64,000 nucleotides of DNA from Psychroflexus torquis ATCC 700755 (lineage in GTDB: Bacteria; Bacteroidota; Bacteroidia; Flavobacteriales; Flavobacteriaceae): contig NC_018721.1 of assembly GCF_000153485.2 (NCBI RefSeq), positions 2,666,001-2,730,000 on the forward strand. Reading direction: 5' to 3'. A model generated the notes under the pieces. The model saw only the letters and a program-made list of their open reading frames with translations, had not been told where the DNA came from and searched no databases. Below, in pieces: positions 7,642 through 17,239 of this stretch (positions are counted from its first letter, which is position 1; each line of letters starts with the position of its first letter). Both the position numbers and the translations under genes were made by a program.

Positions 7642-8107
7642 ATTTGACTGCCCACATCGCTTTTCGGATTTTATGTACCGTTGCCTATATAGGTTCGTGA
7701 GGTTTTGGTACCAACCGTCGTTGAATCTCTTTGCTTAAAAAACCCTTTTTTGTTACAGTTATAAGGCAAATGGTCTAATACCAAATCATAAAATAAAGAT
7801 TCGAACTTTCCAGTAGTGTTCGACTTTTCAATGTCTGTATAGCTCCACACGCTTTGCGCTGATAAGCCCATTTATTTCTTAGTCCCTAGTGCTGGGAATA
7901 CCAGCATCTATAAAAAATAACTCCCTCTTTGTCGCTTTGTTCTTTATGTTATAATTTACATCTTTACTTGTCTGTAAAATATACTGCAAATGAAAAAATA
8001 TTCACATATTAAACTCTAACACATATCAGGAATTAGTCCGTAACATTGGAGTGTTTACAGATATGCAATAATCTTTCTTATTTTTAAAAAAGTATGTAGT
8101 CTTTACT
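7642..8107. other. Intergenic between integrase relic and second MerT-like copy
   Basis: A 66-codon open stretch on the minus strand (7671-7871) has no recognisable domain and probably is debris of the same lost element as the integrase fragment. The rest is AT-rich, with nothing identified. Confidence 0.35.
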
Positions 8108-8658
8108 TTTAATTTGGCTGTTTTGGTTTTGTAAGGATTTCGATAATTAAACGACTAACTTTTGAAAACAATTCAATGAATAAAGGAGTAAGTAAACCTC
8201 AAGAAGATCCAAATATTATTAAATGGGCACTTAAATTTGCAGGTTCTGCAGGAATAGCCGGAATACTTTGTTGCGTTGCCCCGGCGGTTTTATTTATGTT
8301 TGGTTTAATGGGTGGCATTTACGCCATTTCCTTTGCTGATTTTTTTTATGCTGATGATGGTTCAATTGGTCTTGGTTCGTGGATATTAAGAGGCTTAGCT
8401 CTTGCTATTGGTTTATTTGGTGTTTATATGTTTAGAAAGAAACAAAACCAATGTTCAATCAATCCGAAACGTAAAAAGAAGAACCTGATCTTAATGACTA
8501 TTATAACCCTTGTTCTCGGTGTTGGTATATTTCTATCCTTAGAAAAATTGTCGTCTTGGTATTTTAACGAATATGTTGTTCCTGCGCAACAAGAAGAATT
8601 TAGAATAATGGATCAAAATAAAAAGTAAGCTTCAATTTATCTCGTTTTTTATGCTCCT
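8108..8658 (+). repeat. Segmental duplication, copy 2 (MerT-like gene with its upstream region)
   Basis: This partner of 5099-5649 has an identical 66 bp upstream segment and 97% coding identity. Left of AATTTGGCTG the two copies diverge completely. Confidence 0.9.
8176..8628 (+). CDS. MerT-like small membrane protein, paralogue 2
   Basis: The protein has 150 residues with the same architecture as the copy at 5167: three membrane segments, a Cys32-Cys33-x-x-Pro36 motif and Cys93 in a Lys-rich loop. It carries V5, W69, I109 and I144. Of 14 nucleotide differences between the copies only four change the protein, so both reading frames appear to have been kept under constraint since the duplication. 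A metal-ion transporter role is only suggested by the resemblance to MerT; nothing nearby names the ion. Confidence 0.7.
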   Translation: MNKGVSKPQEDPNIIKWALKFAGSAGIAGILCCVAPAVLFMFGLMGGIYAISFADFFYADDGSIGLGSWILRGLALAIGLFGVYMFRKKQNQCSINPKRKKKNLILMTIITLVLGVGIFLSLEKLSSWYFNEYVVPAQQEEFRIMDQNKK

Positions 8659-9050
8659 TGAATTCAACTCATAAATGTGTTCGTATGCTTTTCATTTATT
8701 ATTAATTACTTCTGTTGCAGAATATTAAAAAATGCTAAAAGATAGTATTCATCATATATTTTAGTAAAATCCAGTTTAAGTTCATGAATTCTTAATTATT
8801 TTTTCTGTTTTTTTTAATTTCAGGTTTAGTGAAATTAAAAATGTATCCTCAGTGTTTTCTGTTTAATTACACTAAAAGTTTTGCGGATTTAAAGTTTACG
8901 ATGTAGTTAAAAAACTACGGTGTGTTTCTACCTTTATATACTACCTATGTTGATTCTAAAAGGTTATGTAGGGTATGTCTTTTGAGACCATAAGTTTTTT
9001 GTATGTTTACTCAATAATGTAAATCGGTTTTTCAAAATTTAACTATTTTA
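8659..9050. other. Intergenic, AT-rich, nothing identified
   Basis: About 390 bp with long T/A runs. No gene, hairpin terminator or convincing -33/-7 promoter was found. Confidence 0.4.
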
Positions 9051-9653
9051 ATGAACTATTATTTTCAAATATATAAAAAATCATGCATCACGCTTCTAGC
9101 AGTGTTGGCAACTTTATGTATGTTTTCAAAAGATCATGAGTCCTTATTTATTCAAGAAGATTCTCAAATAACAGGATTAGATCGCATACATAGTTCGCCT
9201 TATTTAGCGTTTTCTCAAGGAATTATTTACGTAAAAGATAATGCTGTTTTTTATAGCAGTGAAAAAACAACTACTGCAAAAGTGGTTTATTTTTCAGGTA
9301 TCAAAACACCCCCAAAAAAGAAAAAGCAACCAAATACAAGTAATCATTCTGAATTAAGTGCTAAAAAGCAATCCACTCAATTTATCTACACAATAGCTCC
9401 ACAGGGCAAATTTCCTCTTCAAGGCGGAGTTTTTTCCAATTATAACTATTGCATAGCCACCGCAACAACAAATATTTTTAAAAAAAACAAACCAAGTTCT
9501 TTTACTACAAAGTACACTTATCCTACTAAAGGAGACTTGGTATATGCCGTTATTTGCAGTAAAGGGATATCACATACCTATCCATATGGTACTCCACACC
9601 ATAAAATAGCTGTATTAAGAAGCTATTACTCACTACCACCACCCATAACATAA
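9051..9653 (+). CDS. Hypothetical exported protein
   Basis: I do not recognise this 200-residue protein. A hydrophobic N-terminal segment (about residues 9-25, ITLLAVLATLCMF) looks like a signal or anchor. A Lys/Pro-rich stretch (TPPKKKKQPNTS) lies in the middle, and the C-terminal half is rich in Tyr, Thr and Pro, ending YYSLPPPIT. It is the first gene of a rightward group of exported proteins (to 14976), separated from the next by 135 bp, so a role at the cell surface is a guess from position. The start is the first ATG of the frame. Confidence 0.55.
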   Translation: MNYYFQIYKKSCITLLAVLATLCMFSKDHESLFIQEDSQITGLDRIHSSPYLAFSQGIIYVKDNAVFYSSEKTTTAKVVYFSGIKTPPKKKKQPNTSNHSELSAKKQSTQFIYTIAPQGKFPLQGGVFSNYNYCIATATTNIFKKNKPSSFTTKYTYPTKGDLVYAVICSKGISHTYPYGTPHHKIAVLRSYYSLPPPIT

Positions 9654-9788
9654 AACTAAAATAGCCTTGCCAAAGGCAGCAAAAAAGTTTCTCCTATTTA
9701 GACAAGCTTAGTGCAGCGTTTTAGGGGGGATACTAAGATGGGTTTCCTATAACTTTTACATTTACCAATTTCATTAAAATCAAATAAG

Positions 9789-10634
9789 ATGAAAAAATTA
9801 CTATTAAGCGTTATACTAATTGCAGCAAATTTTACACTAAGTGCCCAAGTAGGTATAAATACAACAGAGCCAAGAGCTACTTTAGACGTAGTAGGAGATG
9901 CAGCCACCTCATCCGTTTTAGATGGTATTTTAGCACCACGTCTTACAGAAGCCCAATTGAGAGCAAAAACCTACACTATCGCCCAAGACGGTGCTTTGGT
10001 ATACGTAACAGCAGATGCAACACCAGTAGCAGGACAAACCGAAAACGTGACCACTAAGGGGTATTATTTTTTTGATGGTGATGCTTCTGTACTAAAATGG
10101 ACTGGAATTGCAGAAAAAGCACCAACAGTAGTAACTGACAAAATAGTTTTTACCGCAGAGTATGCTGGCGCCGCTTTAGAGGCAGATGGTTCTGACAACC
10201 TAGGTTTTTTAACCAGTGATAATGCAGGTTCAGCATATAACTGGATGAATTATTACTCTTGGGAGAACACCCAAACAGATGGGGGTAAGAACGATTATGA
10301 TATCATCTTGCGTTTTACACTTCCGGCTAATTTTGTGGGTTGGAAAACCGATGCAATTGATGTGGATTATGCTGCAACTTCAGGCGCAGATGTTCTAGCA
10401 AGTGTGTATGCAGAAGAAAATCCAACAGCTATAGCAACTTCATTAGCTCCATCAAGAGCTGATGAAAATGACTGGACCTCAACAACTATTGCATCAGATG
10501 CTGAATTATCAACTCTAGTAGCAGGAAGTACAGGAATCATTGTTTTAAAAATGACTGTAACAGATGCCGGTTCTGTAACTACGAGTATAGTACGTTTAGG
10601 AGATATTACTTTAAATTTTACAAGAAGTAACTAA
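9789..10634 (+). CDS. Secreted protein with 'VGINTTEPRATLDV' N-terminal module
   Basis: The 281-residue protein has a signal peptide ending at LSAQ (residues 1-19), then the VGINTTEPRATLDVVG motif found in many secreted flavobacterial proteins and resembling the neck of phage tail-fibre/chaperoned-tail proteins, followed by ILAPRLTEAQL. The rest (about 120-281) is Ala/Thr/Asp-rich and probably beta-structured, with no enzyme motif. It is likely an exported surface or matrix protein, and lies within the exported-protein group at 9-15 kb. The specific function is unknown. Confidence 0.7.
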   Translation: MKKLLLSVILIAANFTLSAQVGINTTEPRATLDVVGDAATSSVLDGILAPRLTEAQLRAKTYTIAQDGALVYVTADATPVAGQTENVTTKGYYFFDGDASVLKWTGIAEKAPTVVTDKIVFTAEYAGAALEADGSDNLGFLTSDNAGSAYNWMNYYSWENTQTDGGKNDYDIILRFTLPANFVGWKTDAIDVDYAATSGADVLASVYAEENPTAIATSLAPSRADENDWTSTTIASDAELSTLVAGSTGIIVLKMTVTDAGSVTTSIVRLGDITLNFTRSN

Positions 10635-10735
10635 TTTAATACTATAACACTGGTTTTATAGTAGTGTTATGGTTTAAAACAGGATTACAATTGTATAAAA
10701 AAGTAAATCTTATAACCGAATTAAAGAAACAAATC

Positions 10736-11536
10736 ATGATAAAAATAATAAAAATGATTCTATTTGTTCTAGGGGTAGGCAGCTTTGCTGCTACTGCTAG
10801 TACAGTAGAGACCGATAGTTTGTGTGAATCATGCACAAGTAGACCCCTTTTAAAAGAAGCTATGCCAATAGCAGATCAAAGCCTTTGTAATAAGCAAACT
10901 GTAAAAACTGACACCTATTACATAGACAAAGATGTAGTCCAGCCAGAAGTACTATCCAAAGCCATTAACAACCAAAACGAAGGAGTTTTCCATTTGTTTA
11001 CCCACGGTAAACCAGGCCAACTCCTCATCAACGACAAATGGCTTAAGAAAGAAGCTATAGCGCAATTTATTAATTTAGAATTCAAAATTCAAAATTTAGA
11101 ATTTCTGAATATATACGGCTGTAATTTTGCAAAAGGCGAAAAAGGTCTTGAAGCCTTGGCTTACCTAGAAAAGCAACTCGGTATTTCCGTAGCAGCTTCT
11201 ACAAATGTAACTGGTAAGGATGGTGATTGGAATTTAGAGGTAGGAAATCAATTTTTTTCAGATCTTGCTGTACCAAACTATAAATACAACCTACAAAAAA
11301 CAATTGCTAGCGATGATTTTAGCAGTGGGAACAGTTCAGGAGGATCGGGTTGGGTAAATAATTGGACTTTAACAGGTGAAAGTTCTTTCACAGGTGGTGA
11401 GCTTTTTATGGATGGAGGTTCGCCTTTGGACGTTGCAAGAAGACCAGTAAATTTAAGTACCGTATCATCAGCTCAATTATCACTATCTGGAAGATTTGAG
11501 GATAGTAATTCTGGTTTTAAATACATAAAATTATGA
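10736..11536 (+). CDS. DUF4347-domain exported protein, probably truncated
   Basis: From the ATG at 10736 the 266-residue product has a signal peptide (MIKIIKMILFVLGVGSFAATA) and then a DUF4347-type domain: TYYIDKDVVQPEVLSKAI, FHLFTHGKPGQLLI, and LNIYGCNFAKGEKGLEALAYL. This domain normally begins very large adhesins. Here the chain stops about 70 residues after it, in the middle of what looks like a beta-sandwich (DDFSSGNSSGGSGWVNNWTL onward). The stop overlaps the next start by four bases (ATGA). The frame is open up to 10664, but the signal peptide fits the 10736 start. It may be a shortened survivor of a larger gene. Confidence 0.65.
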   Translation: MIKIIKMILFVLGVGSFAATASTVETDSLCESCTSRPLLKEAMPIADQSLCNKQTVKTDTYYIDKDVVQPEVLSKAINNQNEGVFHLFTHGKPGQLLINDKWLKKEAIAQFINLEFKIQNLEFLNIYGCNFAKGEKGLEALAYLEKQLGISVAASTNVTGKDGDWNLEVGNQFFSDLAVPNYKYNLQKTIASDDFSSGNSSGGSGWVNNWTLTGESSFTGGELFMDGGSPLDVARRPVNLSTVSSAQLSLSGRFEDSNSGFKYIKL

Positions 11537-14500
11537 AAAGAATCTACAACTTAAGAATTAAACAAGCTTGTTTGTTTTTCTCTTTTTTAATAATACCCCT
11601 ATTCGGAAGCGCACAAGTTGTTTTAGAGAGTACAACGAGTGCTTCGTCCACAAGTAGTTCCCTCACCTTTCAGCACAATAGAGGGGCTGCTGCAAACACA
11701 CTAACTTTAGTATCTGTTCAATTAGGTAGACAAACCAGTATTTCCGGCAATGTTACGTATGCAGGAAATAATATGGCTCTAGTGGGATCTACTAGTATTT
11801 CAAGTGGAAGTGGTCGTCGTAATACGGTACTTATTTACAGGGCTTTTAATGTCCCAACAGGTAACCAAACCGTGTCTATTAATGCATCTGGAAATAATCG
11901 CATTGTAGCAGGTGCAACCTCTTTTTCTAATGTAAATCCAAACACACCCCTCAACGCGTATAGAGGTAATACTGGTGAATCAACTAGTGCCTCCATACCT
12001 AATATTGTTACTGGACCAGGTCAGATTGTCTTTAGTGCTATTTCGCATACCGCAAATAAAACCATAGGTTTAGGCAGTGGACAAACACAACGCTGGCAAT
12101 TAAAATCAGGAACAAATGAAGATCGTGCAAAAGGTGTTGGGAGCACAAAATCTATTGCTTCTGGTGTTTCAACCTCTTTGTCTTATTCAAACCTTGATAG
12201 AGAAAGATGGGCTGCTGGAGCGGTCTCAGTTAGACCAAATCCTTGTCCAGTCTCTGGAACTGTAAATAGCACAAACATAAGTTGCGGGAATGCTACAGGG
12301 AGCATTACTATTAGTAATCCAACAGGCGCTGCAAATGGTAATTATCAATACAGATTAAATACAGGAGCGTGGCTTTCAACTTCAACTTTTACAAGCCTAG
12401 TGGCTGGTACATATAGCGTTGGTATTCGTGATGCAGATGATACCTCTTGCGATGTAACTATTGCAACTGTAACTATATCAAATACCAACAACGACAGAGA
12501 TTGTGATGGTATTCCAGACAGTACAGATGTTGATGATGACAATGATGGTGTTTTAGATGTTGATGAAGGTCTTACTGGTTGTATTTCAGTTGATGATGCA
12601 ATTACAAGTATAACAACTGATTTACCCTTCACAAATGATGGAGGCCTAGAGGCTACTACTTCAACTTTATTTGATGGTGATATAGACGGTCAACAATTAT
12701 TTTACTTTGATAATAATCAGTCGTATCCAGGAAGTAACCAAGACATATTTGATATTGGCTTTGATCAACCAATAGCTTTAACAGAAATTATAGTTCAACT
12801 AGATAGAACAGGTTCATTTTTAGAAAGTGGTGTGCAATATAAAACTCAGGGTTTTGATGGCTCAATTTGGGTTGACCTTACTGGCACTATAACATCAGAT
12901 GGAAATGCTAGCGGAAACCAAGAGGTTTTTAGCTTTTCTAGTAATACCATAGCTTACGCCAATTACCGTATTTTATGGACTGGAGGTGATCAAGTTGGTT
13001 GGGACCCTTGGATAGAAGAAATACTAGTAACTGCATTGCCTTGTTCGGGATTCAACAGCCCAGATACAGAGGGTGACAACATACCTAATCATCTAGATTT
13101 AGATAGTGACAACGATGGTATTCCAGATAATATAGAAGCACAGACATCGCTTGGATACATTGCACCAACAGGAAATGTTGGGGATAATGGCTTAGATAGT
13201 GCTTATGAAAATAATGATACCTCAACTGCAACAGGACTTACTCCTGAAAACACAGATAATACTGACCTTCCAGACTTTTTAGATTTAGACTCAGATAACG
13301 ACGGTATTTTTGATGTTGAAGAATCGGTGTTTCCAGTATTAACTAATGATGGTAACGGTAAGGTTACAGGCGCTTTTGGTACTAATGGATTGTTGTCAAG
13401 TCTTGAAACAGTAGATGATTATTCTGATGTTAATGGTGCGTTTGATGATACGACACCAGCAAATGACTTTATAGATGTAGATAATGACGTAAATTCTGGT
13501 GGTGATGTAGATTATAGAGATATTGATATGGATAATGACGGCGTTTCAGACGATCAAGATGTAGATGCTGATAATGATGGGATTTTAGATAGCGTTGAGT
13601 GCAATACAAATTCTGAAATTATAATCGACGATAGTCTTATAGCCAATGGTGATTTTAATCAACCTAATGGAAATCCTTATGAAGGTGATGAAGATGCAAC
13701 GAATGGTGCAGATACTAATTTTGCTCCCTCGCCCTGGGGAAGATTTGATACCCCAGACTTGAATACTGATTTGACTATCGCATTTCAGGGTAATGAAACG
13801 GCTAGAGCTTCTTTGCCCGGTTTTCAATCTTCTCCTTCAGGAGGGTCATTTATGGGTTTTAGAGATGATGAAGGTATTTTCGGGGATATTATTATAAATG
13901 ATCCTGATGAAGAATTAACCGTTAGATTCCTTTATACCGAATATAGAAATCCTGGTACAACTGGAGGTAACCCGAGTGATGTTGATATTGTTTTTCGTTT
14001 TAATTCTACTTCTACAGTCACAGGACAACCAATTGGTACAGTCCCCAATTTAATTGACTCTGGAGGTACTCCTGGGACATGGGAAACACGTACTTTTACT
14101 TTGGTTCCTTCCGCTTTAGGGATTTCAACCGCTGGCACGTATAATATTTTTATTGGAAGTAATATAACTGATCTTAGAGAAATTTGGGCATTTGTAGATA
14201 ACTTTGTAATTATAGAAACATCAAGTATACCTTGTCCAGATTCAGATGGAGATAGTATAGCAGATTATCTAGACCTCGATTCAGATAATGATGGTATTGC
14301 AGATATTATAGAGGCAGGAGGTTTAGATTCCAACACTGACGGTCGAGCAGACGATAATACAGATACAGACAGTGACGGTTGGGCAGACACCTTTGACCCA
14401 GATAATGGCGGCACCGCCCTTGCAGACACTAATAGCGACAGTGATTCCTACCCAGATAGAATAGACATAGATGCAGACAACGATGGTATTGTAGATGTCT

Positions 14501-14976
14501 TAGAAAGTCAATCTACCCTAGATTACTTTGCTCCAACAGGCACAGATGCAGATAATGACGGTATAGATGATGCTTTTGATACAGACGAAGGAGGTGCTTT
14601 TACGCAAACCTTAGCCGATACAGATAGTGATGGCGTCCCAGATATGTTTGATGATGACAGCGATGGTGATGGTGAAAGCGATACGATAGAAGCCTACGAT
14701 ACTAATAATGATGGTGTAGCAGATACGCTTCCTCTTGGAGCCGATGCAGACAAAGACGGTTTAGATGATGCCTTTGATTTGTTTAATTTACTCACTACTT
14801 CTACCGGTCTAAACCCAGCTAACGGCTCACAAACCGCAGGTAGTTTTCCAGATACAGATAATCCAGGTAGCGAATCTAACTGGAGGGAATTTCTTTTTAG
14901 AGACTATATGAGACATGGAAAATTCTTTAGAAATAACGTAGAACAGCCTATGGATTTTGGAAAGAGTTCAAATTAA
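11533..14976 (+). CDS. Large secreted adhesin-like protein with SprB-like and thrombospondin type 3 repeats
   Basis: The 1147-residue protein has a signal peptide (to about residue 28, PLFGSAQ). It continues with a Ser/Thr/Asn-rich beta domain (29-235), one SprB-like repeat (about 236-318: CPVSGTV...ISCGNATGSITI...YQYRLNTG...LVAGTYSVGIRDA), and then many calcium-binding type 3 repeats of the DxDxDGIxDxxD kind (such as DSDNDGIPD) that separate two or three beta-sandwich regions. The last 40 residues (NWREFLFRDYMRHGKFFRNN...) form a compact tail rather than the usual type A or B T9SS sorting domain. It overlaps the DUF4347 gene by four bases, so the two are probably cotranscribed. A surface adhesin is likely; the ligand is unknown. 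Confidence 0.8.
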   Translation: MKRIYNLRIKQACLFFSFLIIPLFGSAQVVLESTTSASSTSSSLTFQHNRGAAANTLTLVSVQLGRQTSISGNVTYAGNNMALVGSTSISSGSGRRNTVLIYRAFNVPTGNQTVSINASGNNRIVAGATSFSNVNPNTPLNAYRGNTGESTSASIPNIVTGPGQIVFSAISHTANKTIGLGSGQTQRWQLKSGTNEDRAKGVGSTKSIASGVSTSLSYSNLDRERWAAGAVSVRPNPCPVSGTVNSTNISCGNATGSITISNPTGAANGNYQYRLNTGAWLSTSTFTSLVAGTYSVGIRDADDTSCDVTIATVTISNTNNDRDCDGIPDSTDVDDDNDGVLDVDEGLTGCISVDDAITSITTDLPFTNDGGLEATTSTLFDGDIDGQQLFYFDNNQSYPGSNQDIFDIGFDQPIALTEIIVQLDRTGSFLESGVQYKTQGFDGSIWVDLTGTITSDGNASGNQEVFSFSSNTIAYANYRILWTGGDQVGWDPWIEEILVTALPCSGFNSPDTEGDNIPNHLDLDSDNDGIPDNIEAQTSLGYIAPTGNVGDNGLDSAYENNDTSTATGLTPENTDNTDLPDFLDLDSDNDGIFDVEESVFPVLTNDGNGKVTGAFGTNGLLSSLETVDDYSDVNGAFDDTTPANDFIDVDNDVNSGGDVDYRDIDMDNDGVSDDQDVDADNDGILDSVECNTNSEIIIDDSLIANGDFNQPNGNPYEGDEDATNGADTNFAPSPWGRFDTPDLNTDLTIAFQGNETARASLPGFQSSPSGGSFMGFRDDEGIFGDIIINDPDEELTVRFLYTEYRNPGTTGGNPSDVDIVFRFNSTSTVTGQPIGTVPNLIDSGGTPGTWETRTFTLVPSALGISTAGTYNIFIGSNITDLREIWAFVDNFVIIETSSIPCPDSDGDSIADYLDLDSDNDGIADIIEAGGLDSNTDGRADDNTDTDSDGWADTFDPDNGGTALADTNSDSDSYPDRIDIDADNDGIVDVLESQSTLDYFAPTGTDADNDGIDDAFDTDEGGAFTQTLADTDSDGVPDMFDDDSDGDGESDTIEAYDTNNDGVADTLPLGADADKDGLDDAFDLFNLLTTSTGLNPANGSQTAGSFPDTDNPGSESNWREFLFRDYMRHGKFFRNNVEQPMDFGKSSN

Positions 14977-15045
14977 GATTATTTCATTACTACTTGTTCC
15001 TAACGAGTAACATAAAAAGAATTTTAATAACCTTTACATATTAAA

Positions 15046-15079
15046 ACACCCTTAACAGAGCTGTTAAGGGTGTTTTTTT
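15046..15079 (+). terminator. Strong terminator after the adhesin gene
   Basis: A perfect 13-bp stem ACACCCTTAACAG/CTGTTAAGGGTGT with an AG loop is followed by seven T. Confidence 0.9.
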
Positions 15080-15094
15080 GATGCTTTGTAAGCA

Positions 15095-15248
15095 ACTCGG
15101 CTTTGTTATGTGGGACGAAGTTTCAGCATCCTAGGTCAACCACATAAATTGTCATCCTGAAACACTTCAACAAGCTCAGCGCAAAGCGTGGTCCAAGGAG
15201 ACAAATCCACAAGTCATTATTCTGCTGAACTACGTTTCAGCATTTCTC
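15095..15248. repeat. Interspersed repeat remnants
   Basis: Fragments such as GAAGTTTCAGCATCC, TTGTCATCCTGAAACACTTC and TGAACTACGTTTCAGCAT belong to the same dispersed 'TCATxCTGAA...TTTCAGCATC' family as the repeats at 4.6-5.1 kb. Confidence 0.5.
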
Positions 15249-15615
15249 GTATGCTAAAAAGTGTCCTGATAGCTGCCGACCAATTTAATTTTATGGTCCA
15301 TTATCAAGTACATGTTAAACAAACCGATTCTGGTGTTACAAAAGAATTAGCAGATAGCTTAACCAGCAAGTTTTTAAATCAAATAGCATCTTTGAGCTTA
15401 GACAAAGGCACTTACAGCAAGGAAAACAAACAATATAGTGGACACTTTAATCCCTGTTGCAATTATGCCTAAAAAGGCTAAGCCAAACAAAGAAGAATAG
15501 GCAGCAGCAGCATTTAAAAAATTACGCAAGGCTCCTTGTGCTGTGGAATCAAATATTAATCAACTAGAATGGACTAGGGGAGATGTAGAGCCACCTCAAT
15601 CTATTTTTATCTAAC
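15249..15615 (+). pseudogene. Decayed DDE transposase, C-terminal part
   Basis: The first frame reads VLIAADQFNFMVHYQVHVKQ...LSLDKGTYSKENKQ. A frame change near 15440 continues as PVAIMPKKAKPNKEE, a stop, then AFKKLRKAPCAVESNINQLEW. These correspond to the retroviral-integrase-fold part of an ISNCY/IS4-like transposase (DKGxxSxENK, VxMPKKxK, AVESNINxLE, where the Glu is the last catalytic residue). The frameshift, stop and missing N-terminus make it dead. No terminal repeats were recognised. Confidence 0.7.
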
Positions 15616-15781
15616 TATTCCTTTCAAATACAATGTATAGCCATAGGTTTCGGCGATGATTTTGAGGTGGGTCATAACTATTTTTTAATATAAAAAATAG
15701 TTATGCAATTCATAATATGTATAAATTAAAATATATGATAAATTGATTGCATCTTTACACTATAAATAAAAAAATTTATAG

Positions 15782-17218
15782 ATGCGAAAAATCACGGTAG
15801 CAAAAGGAGACGGAATTGGTCCTGAAATAATGGATGCCACACTAGGAATTTTATTAGCCGCAGGTGCTAAAATTGAAATTGAAGAAATTGAAGTTGGTGA
15901 AAAAGTTTATTTAGCTGGCAATACAGCAGGTATTGCTTCTGAATCTTGGGAGACCATAAGACGAAACAAAATTTTTTTAAAAGCACCTATTACAACTCCA
16001 CAAGGAGGCGGTTATAAAAGTTTAAACGTCACCACTAGGAAATTCCTTGGATTATATTCAAACGTGAGACCTTGCAAGAGTTTGCATCCATTTATAAAAA
16101 CAAAGCATCCCATTATGGATCTTGTCATAATAAGGGAAAACGAAGAAGATTTGTATGCTGGCATAGAACATCAACAGACAGATGAGGTCGTGCAATGCTT
16201 GAAACTAATAAGCAGGCCTGGTTGCGGAAAAATTGTGAGATATGCATTTGAATATGCTAAACAACAAAACCGCAAAAAAGTAACCTGCTTTACCAAAGAC
16301 AATATCATGAAGCAGACAGACGGTTTGTTTCATCGAGTATTCGATGAGATTGCTAAAGAGTATCCTGACATTGAAAACGAACATTGGATTATAGACATTG
16401 GAGCAGCAAAAATGGCAGATACACCAGAGGCTTTTGATGTGATCGTGATGCCAAATTTATATGGAGATGTTCTTAGCGATGTAGCCGCTCAAATAACTGG
16501 ATCGGTAGGTTTGGCTGGGTCAGCAAACATTGGCGAAGAATGCTCTATGTTTGAAGCAATACATGGTTCGGCTCCTAGAAGAGCGGGACAAAATTTAGCC
16601 AATCCTTCAGGTTTGTTACAAGGCGCCATAATGATGCTAAATCACATCGGGGAAACAGAAGCGGCAGAAAAAATCCAGAATGCATGGCTAAAAACGCTTG
16701 AAGATGGGATTCATACCTATGATGTTTTTGAGGAAGGATCCAGCAAGCAAAAAGTGGGAACTAAAGAGTTTGCACAAGCTGTAATTGAAAATTTGGGACA
16801 GAAGCCTTCGATTTTAAAGCCTGTTTCATACTCTAATAATTTAGCTCTAAATCTGCCAAAATACAAAAAAAGACCTCCAGCCAAAAAGAAGCTGGTAGGT
16901 GTTGATATCTTTGTTCATTGGAATGGCGTAGATCCAGATGAAATCGGAGAAAATTTAAAAAAAATTGGCAAAAATGGAATCGAGCTTACTATGATTACCA
17001 ATAGAGGTATTAAAGTGTGGCCTGATGGATTTAGTGAAACATTTTGTACGGATCATTGGAGGTGCAGATTTAAGCGTACTAATGGTTCAGAAATCACTAA
17101 ACAAAATATCAATGAACTTTTAAAGTATGCAATTGATGAGAATATTGATACTATAAAAACTGAAAATCTATATGAGTTTGACGGCGTTCAAGCCTATTCA
17201 ATGGGGCAAGGACAATAA
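15782..17218 (+). CDS. icd: Isocitrate dehydrogenase, Thermus-type (NAD(P)-dependent)
   Basis: The enzyme converts isocitrate to 2-oxoglutarate and CO2 in the TCA cycle. The 478-residue protein opens with GDGIGPEIMD (9-18) and has the substrate/metal motifs RENEEDLYAG (about 118-127) and NLYGDVLSD (225-233), then HGSAPRRAG for nucleotide binding. After about residue 345 it carries the extra C-terminal domain (VGVDIFVHWNG onward) that marks the ~480-500-residue Thermus thermophilus type rather than the 416-residue E. coli type. Cofactor preference cannot be read with certainty. A small gene follows after 21 bp. Transposase debris lies on both sides of the pair. Confidence 0.9.
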   Translation: MRKITVAKGDGIGPEIMDATLGILLAAGAKIEIEEIEVGEKVYLAGNTAGIASESWETIRRNKIFLKAPITTPQGGGYKSLNVTTRKFLGLYSNVRPCKSLHPFIKTKHPIMDLVIIRENEEDLYAGIEHQQTDEVVQCLKLISRPGCGKIVRYAFEYAKQQNRKKVTCFTKDNIMKQTDGLFHRVFDEIAKEYPDIENEHWIIDIGAAKMADTPEAFDVIVMPNLYGDVLSDVAAQITGSVGLAGSANIGEECSMFEAIHGSAPRRAGQNLANPSGLLQGAIMMLNHIGETEAAEKIQNAWLKTLEDGIHTYDVFEEGSSKQKVGTKEFAQAVIENLGQKPSILKPVSYSNNLALNLPKYKKRPPAKKKLVGVDIFVHWNGVDPDEIGENLKKIGKNGIELTMITNRGIKVWPDGFSETFCTDHWRCRFKRTNGSEITKQNINELLKYAIDENIDTIKTENLYEFDGVQAYSMGQGQ

Positions 17219-17239
17219 TAAATTAAAAAGTTTAAAAAA

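Noticed and set aside
12345..14138. Minus-strand ORFs opposite the adhesin gene
   Set aside because: Explained by the repetitive Asp codons of the thrombospondin type 3 repeats on the other strand.
15188..15472. 94-codon ORF taken as an intact gene
   Set aside because: Its first third is interspersed repeat and the rest is a fragment of a transposase that continues in another frame, so it is treated as a pseudogene.
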